Source: Arenimonas oryziterrae DSM 21050 = YC6267
GTDB lineage: Bacteria; Pseudomonadota; Gammaproteobacteria; Xanthomonadales; Xanthomonadaceae
Length of the DNA stretch: 64,000 nucleotides
Direction: 5' to 3'
Assembly: GCF_000420545.1 (NCBI RefSeq)
Contig: NZ_ATVD01000004.1
Span: forward strand, 62,001 to 126,000
The translations under genes were made by a program, and so were the position numbers. Of the stretch, positions 57,423-64,000 are shown one piece after another. The notes beneath the pieces were generated by a model. The model was not told where the DNA came from. It did no database searches and saw only the letters and a list, made by a program, of their open reading frames with translations. Within the stretch, counting starts at the first letter, position 1. Each line of letters begins with the position of its first letter.

Positions 57423-58331
57423 ATGAAGAACCTGTCGATCGCTCTGCTGGGTGTGCTCGTCGCCCTGGCTTTCGTGCAGCCGGTCAAAGCTGCCGAATAC
57501 ACCTTGACCGTCGAGCCGAACTATCCGCCTGCGCAAGCGCAGGAAGTCTACAAGCCCTTGCTGGACTACCTGGCGAAGGCCACCGGCCAGCGCTTCCGGC
57601 TGAAGACCGCGCCGAACTACCACGTGTACTGGCGCGACATGCGCAGCGGTGCCGCGACCGACTTCGCCTTCGAAGAAGCGCATTTCACCGACTACCGCAT
57701 GAACCGCCAGCGCTTCACGCCGCTGGTGCGCGTGCTTGAATCCACCCGCTTCGTCCTGCTCGCCGACGCTGAAGTCGCCAGCAAGGGCGCCAACTATCTG
57801 GTCGGTCGTCGCATCGTCAGCATGTCGGCGCCGAGCATGGGTTACCTGCTCCTCGGCGAGCTGTACAAGAACCCGATCGCGCAGCCCGAGATCCAGTCGG
57901 TGGCCGCGAGCTGGAAGGACGGCGTGGAAATGGTGTTCGCCGGCGAAACCGATGCCGCCATGGTGCCGGGCTACATCGCCAAGGACTACAACAACCTCGT
58001 GCCGGTCGCCAGTTCGCGCGACTTCATGGGTCGCGCCCTCTCGGTCGCGCCGACCGTGCCGGCCGATGTGCGCAAGAAGGTGACCGACGCGATGCTGCGC
58101 CTGCATCGCGACACCACCGCGTTCGAAGTGATCAACGAGCTGGGCACCGCGCAGTTCGTGCCAACGACGGCCGCCGAGTACACCGGCAACGAGCGTCTGC
58201 TGCGTGGCGTATTCGGTTACCAGGCCGTGCCGGGCAAAACCCTGCCGCCTCCGCAAACCGTCCCAGCACCAGGGACCACGCCGGCGAAACCGGCGGCGGG
58301 CTTCAGCATCGAGGCCTCGCGCGGCGGTTGA
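57423..58331 (+). CDS. PhnD-like periplasmic substrate-binding protein (orphan)
   Basis: The 302-residue protein has a signal peptide (KNLSIALLGVLVALAFVQPVKAA) and the phosphate/phosphonate-binding fold (PF12974-like; VEPNYPPAQAQEVYKPLLDYL, FAFEEAHFTDYRMN). A Pro/Ala-rich tail of about 35 residues follows the domain. No ABC permease or ATPase is adjacent, so it may serve a transporter elsewhere or act as a sensor partner. ATG 57423-57425 with GGGGAG about 10 bases before. Confidence 0.85.
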   Translation: MKNLSIALLGVLVALAFVQPVKAAEYTLTVEPNYPPAQAQEVYKPLLDYLAKATGQRFRLKTAPNYHVYWRDMRSGAATDFAFEEAHFTDYRMNRQRFTPLVRVLESTRFVLLADAEVASKGANYLVGRRIVSMSAPSMGYLLLGELYKNPIAQPEIQSVAASWKDGVEMVFAGETDAAMVPGYIAKDYNNLVPVASSRDFMGRALSVAPTVPADVRKKVTDAMLRLHRDTTAFEVINELGTAQFVPTTAAEYTGNERLLRGVFGYQAVPGKTLPPPQTVPAPGTTPAKPAAGFSIEASRGG

Positions 58332-58355
58332 TTGCCGCCCAACCTGGCAAAAAGA

Positions 58356-58380
58356 AAAGGCCGGCATTGCCGGCCTTTTT
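58356..58380. terminator. bidirectional Rho-independent terminator
   Basis: A 10-bp stem (AAAGGCCGGC/GCCGGCCTTT) with a 3-base loop is followed by T-rich sequence on both strands. It separates the convergent PhnD-like gene and cyclase gene. Confidence 0.9.
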
Positions 58381-58397
58381 CATGCGCCGACCCTTGC

Positions 58398-59300
58398 TCA
58401 GTCGGCTTCGTAGTAAATGACGTCTTGGACGTTGAGCACCACGGCCTGGCCCAGGCTGATGGTGCCGGTCTTGCGCAGATGCAGCTCGTCGCGGTGCACG
58501 CGTAATTCATCGTCTTCGCCGATGCGCACGTAGGTGGCATTGGTCGAGCGATCGGTGATCATGAAATGGCCACGCTTGAACTCCACCTGCGCATGCGTGC
58601 GGCTGACCCAGTCCGCCTCCACCACCAGGTGATTGGTCGCCTCGCGGCCCATCATGTATGGCTCCGAATTCTCGTCGAGCTCAATGAGCTTGCCGCGATG
58701 GCGCAGACGCAGTTTGGCGCCGGCGCTGTGGCCGGCGGCATCGCCCAGGCGGATCGCGCTCTGGACCATGGTCATGCCCGAGGTATCTTCCTGCCAGACG
58801 ACATCGACGATCTCGATCGGCAGCAACTTGCCGCTGACGCGGGCGCGGCCCAGGCTGCGGGTTTCCGGGCTCTTGCCGCCGATGCCCTGGACGGTCGCAG
58901 CGGTGGTCACGATCTGCTCGCGCTTGGCCAGCGAGGCCATGCGCGCGGCGGTATTCACGGCATCGCCGTAGACGTCGCCGTCTTTTTCCTCAAGCGCGTC
59001 GCCATGGTGCAGACCGATGCGCACGGCCAGGTTGTCGCGAACGAAATCGATGTCGCGGGCCATCTTGCGCTGCATATCGCAGGCCGCGAGCAGACCGTTG
59101 ATCGCGCCGGGCAGCGTACACATGATCTCGTCGCCGATCGTCTTGATCACCCGTCCGCCGTGTTGCTGGCAGATCAGGCTCAGGGCATCGAGCACCGCGG
59201 CGATGAGCCGGCGCGCTTCGACGTCACCCTTGGTCTCGAACAGACGGGTGCTGCCGCTGACGTCGGCGAAGAGAATGGTTTGGGGCCGGGACGTGCTCAT
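58398..59300 (-). CDS. class III adenylate/guanylate cyclase with FHA domain
   Basis: The 300-residue soluble protein has an N-terminal class III cyclase domain (metal Asp in LFADVSGSTRLFE; IKTIGDEIMCTL; VNTAARMASLAK) and a C-terminal FHA domain (about 205-290: YMMGREATNHLVV, VSRTHAQVEF, TDRSTNATYVR). It probably makes cAMP or cGMP, with activity tuned by phosphopeptide binding to the FHA domain. The ATG at 59298-59300 starts the cyclase family N-terminus. It stands alone between convergent neighbours. Confidence 0.9.
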   Translation of the reverse strand: MSTSRPQTILFADVSGSTRLFETKGDVEARRLIAAVLDALSLICQQHGGRVIKTIGDEIMCTLPGAINGLLAACDMQRKMARDIDFVRDNLAVRIGLHHGDALEEKDGDVYGDAVNTAARMASLAKREQIVTTAATVQGIGGKSPETRSLGRARVSGKLLPIEIVDVVWQEDTSGMTMVQSAIRLGDAAGHSAGAKLRLRHRGKLIELDENSEPYMMGREATNHLVVEADWVSRTHAQVEFKRGHFMITDRSTNATYVRIGEDDELRVHRDELHLRKTGTISLGQAVVLNVQDVIYYEAD

Positions 59301-59346
59301 GGACTGAGTATAGGACAAGCCGGAGATGCGTTGACGACGTCCGGAA

Positions 59347-61623
59347 TCAACGCTCCCGGGCCAGTTCTCCGGCCATCGCGACGATATCGGCATCGGCCGG
59401 GATGACCAGGAACGCGGCGCCGGCCAGCGGCGTGTAGGTATCGACGCCGACGACCCGACGCAGGGGCTTGGAACCCTGCCCGGCCTCGACCACCGCCGTG
59501 ATGATGCCCTCGCCGACACCTGCACTGCGTCGCCCCTCGTCCACGACGAGGATGCGCGCGCAGTCAGCGGCATGACGGGCGATCGCCGCCTCGTTGAGCG
59601 GCTGCAACCAGCGCAGATCGACCACCCGCACCTTCCAGCCGTGCGCCTTCTCAATGTCGCGGGCCGCCCGCAGGCTCATCGGCACGCCGTTGCCGAAGCT
59701 GAAAATGACCAGGTCGCGCGCTTCGGGGAAATACACACGTTCCTCGCCCAGGACCATCGCCTGGTCGGGGGCCGGATAGGTGGTCAGCCACTGACCATCT
59801 CCGGTCTCGTACAGATCCTTGGTCATGTACAGCGCGATCGGCTCGAGGTAGGCGCAGACGCGTCCATCGACCTTGGCCAACGCCATCATCGTGCGCAGCA
59901 TCGTCGCGGCATCGTCGCCGCGGCTCGGGCAACCGACCACGAGGCCGGGAATGTCGCGCAGCGCGGTGATCGAGTTATCGTTGTGGAAGTGTCCGCCGAA
60001 CCCGCGCTGGTAGCCCAGCGATGCAATTCGCATGACCATCGGGTTGCGGTACTGGCCGTTGGAGAAGAACTGCAGCGAGCAGGCTTCGCCGCGGATCTGG
60101 TCGCAGGCGTTGTGGAAATACGCCAGATACTGGATCTCGGGCATCGGCAGCATGCCCATATTGGCGAAACCCTGCGCCAGACCCAGGATCATCGTCTCGT
60201 CGAGCAGCGTGTTGAACACGCGCGCGCCCTTGAACGCCTTCTGCAGCCCCTTGGTGACCGTGTAGACGCCGCCCTTCTGCGCCACGTCCTCGCCGAACAG
60301 CAGCGTTTCCGGATACTTGGCGAACAGGTCGTGCAAGGCGTTGTTGATCTGGATCGCCAGGTGGCGCGGCGGCAATTTTTCCGGCAGCTTTTCTTCATTG
60401 CCGAAGACGGCAAGACGCTTGTCCTGATAATCCGAACGTGCGGCTTCCGCCGCCACCTTGTCCGGCGTGTAGGGAGCCAGCGGCGCGATCACCTCGGCGA
60501 GCGAGTCGAGCTTCGGACGCCGATCGGCTTCCTCGGCCGCAGCGAAACACTTCTTGCGGGTGGCTTCGTACAGCGCGAGCAACTCATCGCGGTTCAATAC
60601 GCCCGACTGCAGCGCGATCGCCGCCGAACGCAGCAGCGGATCGCCCGCTTCGACCGCCATGAGCTCCTCGAAGCTGCGCCACTCGATCTCGAAGTCGGTA
60701 CCGGCGTGACCCATGATGCGCGTCGTGCGCAGATGCAGGAAGGTCGGGCGACGCGTGGTGCGGCAATGGTGCACGGCGCGCGCGACCTGCTCGTAACCAG
60801 CAGCAAGATCGAGTCCGTCGGCATAGAAATAGTCCAGGCCATCGCGGGTGCGGAACGAATTGGCGATCCAGCCGTTCGGCGTTTTCACCGAGATGCCGAT
60901 GCCGTTGTCCTCGCACACGTATAGCACCGGCGCGGGCAGCTTCTGGTACGCGGTCCAGGCGGCGGTATTGAAGGCAGTCTGCGCCGTTGCGTGATTGGCC
61001 GAAGCGTCGCCGAACGAACAGATCGTGATCGAATCGTCCGGAATCGGCAGCGTGTGGCCGATGCGGCGCGCCTGTTCGATGGCGACCGCCGTGCCCAGCG
61101 CCTTGGGCAGGTGCGAGGCGATCGTCGAGGTCTGCGGCAGCACCCACAAGGGCTTGGAGCCCCAGACCTTGTGCCGGCCGCCGGAAATCGGATCGTCCTT
61201 GCTGGCGGCAAAACTCAGGGCCGAATCCATGATCGGATCCATACCCGGCAATTTGCGGAATCGTTCAGCCATGAAGCCGCCGCTGCGATAGTGCAGGAAG
61301 GCTGGGTCGGTGTGGCGGGTCAGGCGCGCGACCATCGCATTGCCCTCGTGACCCGAGGAGCCGATCGTGTAGAACACCTTCTGCTGCACGCGCAGCACGC
61401 GCGCCATGAGGTCGAGATGGCGCGAAATCAGCTGCGATTCGAACAGCTCGATGAAGTCGCGCGCGGAACACAGGCTTCCCGGCAGGATCGGCGCGTCGGG
61501 CGCGGGCCGGGTCGACGGCGTGCCGGTCCACTGGCTGACGAATTCGACGAAATTGTCGTCACAGACCTTGGCGCGGTTGACGTCTTTCTGGCGGGCGGGA
61601 ATCAGCGGGGTTACAGCGGCCAT
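59347..61623 (-). CDS. 2-oxoacid dehydrogenase E1 component, alpha and beta subunits fused
   Basis: The 758-residue thiamine diphosphate enzyme has an E1-alpha part (1-410; cofactor motif SFGDASANHATAQTAFN about 205-221) and an E1-beta part (430-758; FGEDVAQKGGVYTVTKGL, MPEIQYLAYFHNACDQ). It decarboxylates a 2-oxoacid and reductively acylates a lipoyl E2. Similar fusions are annotated as branched-chain 2-oxoacid dehydrogenases. E2 and E3 genes are not in the window, so the substrate is inferred. ATG 61621-61623. Confidence 0.92.
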   Translation of the reverse strand: MAAVTPLIPARQKDVNRAKVCDDNFVEFVSQWTGTPSTRPAPDAPILPGSLCSARDFIELFESQLISRHLDLMARVLRVQQKVFYTIGSSGHEGNAMVARLTRHTDPAFLHYRSGGFMAERFRKLPGMDPIMDSALSFAASKDDPISGGRHKVWGSKPLWVLPQTSTIASHLPKALGTAVAIEQARRIGHTLPIPDDSITICSFGDASANHATAQTAFNTAAWTAYQKLPAPVLYVCEDNGIGISVKTPNGWIANSFRTRDGLDYFYADGLDLAAGYEQVARAVHHCRTTRRPTFLHLRTTRIMGHAGTDFEIEWRSFEELMAVEAGDPLLRSAAIALQSGVLNRDELLALYEATRKKCFAAAEEADRRPKLDSLAEVIAPLAPYTPDKVAAEAARSDYQDKRLAVFGNEEKLPEKLPPRHLAIQINNALHDLFAKYPETLLFGEDVAQKGGVYTVTKGLQKAFKGARVFNTLLDETMILGLAQGFANMGMLPMPEIQYLAYFHNACDQIRGEACSLQFFSNGQYRNPMVMRIASLGYQRGFGGHFHNDNSITALRDIPGLVVGCPSRGDDAATMLRTMMALAKVDGRVCAYLEPIALYMTKDLYETGDGQWLTTYPAPDQAMVLGEERVYFPEARDLVIFSFGNGVPMSLRAARDIEKAHGWKVRVVDLRWLQPLNEAAIARHAADCARILVVDEGRRSAGVGEGIITAVVEAGQGSKPLRRVVGVDTYTPLAGAAFLVIPADADIVAMAGELARER

Positions 61624-61656
61624 GGGTCTCTTTCTTCTGGTCGGTTGCAGCAGCGG

Positions 61657-62259
61657 TCAATAGGTTTGCGCGACGAAACCCGGCTGCGCCTCGACCCGGC
61701 GCAACCAGGCGCTGATCGCCGGATAGCGTCCGAATTCGAAGCCACCGACGGCAGCGTCGTGGGTATAGGCGTAAAGCGCGATGTCGGCGAGGCCGTAGGC
61801 GCCGCCGACGAAAAAGTCCTGCGTTGCCAGGTGTTTTTCCATGACGTCCAGCGCCTGGTAGCCGCGCTCGCGGAGCCGGGGCAAGTCGGCCTGGCGCGGG
61901 TGGTCGGCCGGCAGCCACTTGGCGACATAGCGCGCAACGGCGATGTAAGGCTCATGGCTGTATTGCTCGAAGAACAGCCATTGCAAGGTCTGCGCGCGCA
62001 GCCAGCGATCCGCCGGTAGAAAGCGCGATCCCTCGGCGAGATAGCAAAGGATCGCGTCCGATTCGGACAGGACCCGGCCGTCTTCCAGTTCCAGAAGAGG
62101 CACCTTGCCGTTGGGATTCTTGGCAAGGAATTCCGGCGTACGGGTTTCGCCGGCGGTGCTGTCGACATCTATCCAGCGATACGGCTGATTCAGGTGCGCG
62201 AGCAGCAACTGCAGTTTGTAGCAGTTGCCCGACGCCTTCATTCCGTAGACGGTGATCAT
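61657..62259 (-). CDS. glutathione S-transferase family protein
   Basis: The 200-residue protein has an N-terminal thioredoxin-like domain (MITVYGMKASGNCYKLQ; Ser10 or Cys13 near the glutathione site) with the cis-Pro region KVPLLE and ESDAILCYLAEG, and an all-helical C-terminal domain. It likely conjugates glutathione to electrophiles or reduces small molecules. It lies 33 bases before the E1 gene starts and may be co-transcribed. ATG 62257-62259. Confidence 0.92.
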   Translation of the reverse strand: MITVYGMKASGNCYKLQLLLAHLNQPYRWIDVDSTAGETRTPEFLAKNPNGKVPLLELEDGRVLSESDAILCYLAEGSRFLPADRWLRAQTLQWLFFEQYSHEPYIAVARYVAKWLPADHPRQADLPRLRERGYQALDVMEKHLATQDFFVGGAYGLADIALYAYTHDAAVGGFEFGRYPAISAWLRRVEAQPGFVAQTY

Positions 62260-62265
62260 GCCGAT

Positions 62266-62847
62266 TCAGTCGGACGCGGCGCGGCGGCGCGCCTGCCATT
62301 GTTCGCGGGTCTGCGCCCAGATCTCGATCGGCTCGTCGGCGAACGGCGCGGGAAGTTTTCCCGGTCCGCGATTGTTCGAGCCAAGGCGTTGCGCCAGCGC
62401 CTGCGAAGCGCGGTTGTCGGGATGGATGGAATGAATGACTTCGCTCCAGCCAAGCTCCGTAAATGCCCAGTCGATGGCCGCGAATCCGGCTTCCGTGGCG
62501 TAGCCCTTGCCCCAGGCCGAACGATGGAAGGCCCAACCCACTTCCGTACCCGGCCAGCCTTCCGGTTGCCATGGACCCAGCTGGCCGATGCAGCGGCCGC
62601 TGGCTTTCTCGATCACCGAAAACATCGCATAGCCCTGCAAGGCCCAGGCGCCGGGCATCGCCAGGAAGCGCCGCCAAGCGGCGGCACGCGGCGCATGGCC
62701 GCCGATGAAACGGGCGGTTTCCTCGTCGCCGATCATGTCGGCATAGGCATCGAAATCCTCGCGCTGGGGCACGCGCAACACCAGGCGCTCGGTCTCGATG
62801 GCCGGACCGAGCGCGATGCGCGGCATGTTTTCCCGGGCGTGGGGCAT
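62266..62847 (-). CDS. GNAT family N-acetyltransferase (RimJ/RimL-like)
   Basis: The 193-residue protein has the GNAT layout with ETERLVLRVPQREDFDAYADMI at the N-terminus and acetyl-CoA-binding WGKGYATEAGFAAIDWAF (about 113-130). It transfers an acetyl group to an amine, perhaps a protein N-terminus or a metabolite; the target is unknown. ATG 62845-62847; 5 bases follow the acyl-CoA dehydrogenase stop, and 6 bases separate it from the GST gene, so the three genes form an operon. Confidence 0.88.
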   Translation of the reverse strand: MPHARENMPRIALGPAIETERLVLRVPQREDFDAYADMIGDEETARFIGGHAPRAAAWRRFLAMPGAWALQGYAMFSVIEKASGRCIGQLGPWQPEGWPGTEVGWAFHRSAWGKGYATEAGFAAIDWAFTELGWSEVIHSIHPDNRASQALAQRLGSNNRGPGKLPAPFADEPIEIWAQTREQWQARRRAASD

Positions 62848-62852
62848 GACGG

Positions 62853-64000
62853 TCAGAACGCGTTGATGCCAGTCACTTCGCGGCCGATCACCAGCTGGTG
62901 CACGGTTTCGGTGCCTTCATAGGTGATCACCGATTCCAGGTTCAGTGCATGGCGGATCGGCGGATATTCGGTGGTGATGCCGGCGCCACCGAGGATGTCG
63001 CGGGCTTCGCGCGAGATATCCAGGGCGATGCGGCAGTTGTTCCACTTCGCCATCGACACCTGCGCGGGCTGCATCGTGCCGGCATCCTTGAGACGGCCCA
63101 GCTGCAGCGATAGCAGCTGCGCCAGCGTGATGCGGCGCGCCATGTCGGCGAGCTTGAGCTGCACCGCCTGCGTCGACGCGATGGGCTTGTTGAACAGGAT
63201 GCGGGTCTTGGAATACTCCAGTGCCGTCGTGTAGCTCGAGATCGCCGCGCCGATCGGGCCCCAAGTGATGCCGTAACGGGCCTGGGTGAGGCAGCCGAGC
63301 GGGCCCTTGAGGCCTTTCACGTTCGGCAGGCGCTGCGCATCGGATACGCGCACATTGTCGAAGAACAACGCCGACGTCACCGAGGCGCGCAGGCTCATCT
63401 TCTTGTGGACTTCCTGGGCGGTGAACCCGGGCGTGTCGGTCGGGACGATGAAGCCCTGGATGCCCTCGTCGGTCTGCGCCCAGACGATCGCGATGTTGGC
63501 CACGTTGCCGTTGGTGATCCACATCTTGGCGCCGTTGATGACCCAGTCGTCGCCGTCCTTCTTGGCATTCGTCTTCATGTTGGCCGGATCGGAACCACCC
63601 TGCGGCTCGGTCAAACCGAAGCAGCCGATGATTTCGCCCTTGGCCATGCCGGGCAGGTACTTCAAGCGCTGCTCTTCGGTGCCGTAGGCGTAGATCGGGT
63701 ACATGCACAGCGAGCTCTGCACCGAAACAAAGCTGCGGATGCCGGAATCGCCGCGCTCGAGCTCCTGGCAGATCAGGCCGTAGCTGACCGCATTGAGGCC
63801 CGCGCAACCATATTTTTCCGGCAGCGAGGAGCCCAGCAGGCCCATGGCCGCGATTTCAGGAATGAGTTCCTTCGGAAACCGGCCCTGGTCGAAGCAGTCG
63901 CCGATGATCGGAATGACTTTTTCGTCGACGAAACGGGCGACGGAGTCTTGGATCATCCGCTCCTCTTCGGACAGCATGGAACGGATGTCGAACAGGTCGG
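62853..64000 (-). CDS. acyl-CoA dehydrogenase, glutaryl-CoA dehydrogenase-like, partial
   Basis: The visible 381 residues are open to the right edge; the frame continues past the first Met with DLFDIRSMLSEEER, so the true start lies outside. Family features are CFGLTEPQGGSDPA (FAD/substrate loop), QARYGITWGPIGAA and the catalytic Glu in TYEGTETVHQLVIGREVTG. These match glutaryl-CoA dehydrogenase (GcdH), which oxidises and decarboxylates glutaryl-CoA in lysine and tryptophan breakdown. It heads the GNAT and GST genes. Confidence 0.9.
   Translation of the reverse strand, partial: DLFDIRSMLSEEERMIQDSVARFVDEKVIPIIGDCFDQGRFPKELIPEIAAMGLLGSSLPEKYGCAGLNAVSYGLICQELERGDSGIRSFVSVQSSLCMYPIYAYGTEEQRLKYLPGMAKGEIIGCFGLTEPQGGSDPANMKTNAKKDGDDWVINGAKMWITNGNVANIAIVWAQTDEGIQGFIVPTDTPGFTAQEVHKKMSLRASVTSALFFDNVRVSDAQRLPNVKGLKGPLGCLTQARYGITWGPIGAAISSYTTALEYSKTRILFNKPIASTQAVQLKLADMARRITLAQLLSLQLGRLKDAGTMQPAQVSMAKWNNCRIALDISREARDILGGAGITTEYPPIRHALNLESVITYEGTETVHQLVIGREVTGINAF

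Noticed and set aside
57246-58367. Minus-strand frame of 373 codons
   Set aside because: Antisense to the PhnD-like gene, which has a signal peptide and ribosome site.

Overview
The window is about 65% GC and carries 72 protein genes, 6 tRNA genes and very little spacer. It looks like chromosomal DNA of a gammaproteobacterium, most likely of the Xanthomonadales/Lysobacterales. The grounds are gene order and content: an aryl-polyene (xanthomonadin-type) pigment operon, the block uvrC-pgsA-tRNA-Gly-tRNA-Cys-tRNA-Leu, the block comEC-exbB-exbD-msbA-lpxK-kdsB, and an sdhCDAB-sdhE-ygfX block. Genus cannot be fixed from the sequence alone. No rRNA gene, insertion sequence, CRISPR array, prophage or plasmid module was seen.

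Bases 1-14537 (minus strand) hold a 17-gene, almost gapless operon of the aryl polyene (APE)/xanthomonadin type. It contains a ketosynthase and a Cys-less partner, two acyl carrier proteins, a hotdog dehydratase, a ketoreductase (cut by the window edge), an adenylating ligase fused to a second hotdog domain, a thioesterase, an aromatic amino acid/histidine ammonia-lyase, two acyltransferases, a GT2 glycosyltransferase, a flavin halogenase-like enzyme, a LolA-like carrier, an MMPL exporter, a DUF3261 lipoprotein and a COG4648 membrane protein. Together they can make, lipid-anchor and export an aryl-capped polyene to the outer membrane. Most junctions are short stop/start overlaps, so one transcript and coupled translation are likely.

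Bases 14600-33000 are mainly housekeeping: tRNA-Glu and tRNA-Ala, a DUF1249 gene, divergent ppsR/ppsA, an MscS channel, a very large beta-propeller diguanylate cyclase, orn, a DUF2721 gene, tadA, guaA and guaB. A four-gene TRAP operon with a TatT-type lipoprotein follows (TPAT type), then folD, a DUF1244 gene and a basic-tailed phasin-like gene.

Bases 33000-42700 carry a TPR gene coupled to a GT4 glycosyltransferase, tRNA-Val, an ArsC-like gene, a membrane-anchored glutamate-synthase-like FMN enzyme, the pgsA/tRNA/uvrC block and an NHL-repeat protein. A clear compositional anomaly follows: a 399-bp gene-free stretch and then a roughly 45% GC orphan gene for a small secreted protein (42180-42704).

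Bases 42730-57340 are envelope and respiration genes: kdsB, lpxK, msbA, exbD, exbB, comEC, lolD, a lolC-type permease, ygfX, sdhE, a MAPEG gene, sdhBADC, a DUF1674 (SDHAF4-like) gene, and ygfZ divergent from it. Bases 57400-64000 hold an orphan PhnD-like binding protein, a class III cyclase with an FHA domain, a fused E1 alpha/beta 2-oxoacid dehydrogenase, a glutathione transferase, a GNAT acetyltransferase and the 3' part of a glutaryl-CoA dehydrogenase-like gene that runs off the window.

Most of the window is ordinary core genome. The parts that deserve attention are the pigment operon with its halogenase-like and ammonia-lyase genes, the TPAT operon, the low-GC secreted orphan, and the presence of two different flavin-assembly factors (SdhE and an SDHAF4-like protein) at one sdh locus. 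No wholly new system could be demonstrated from sequence alone.
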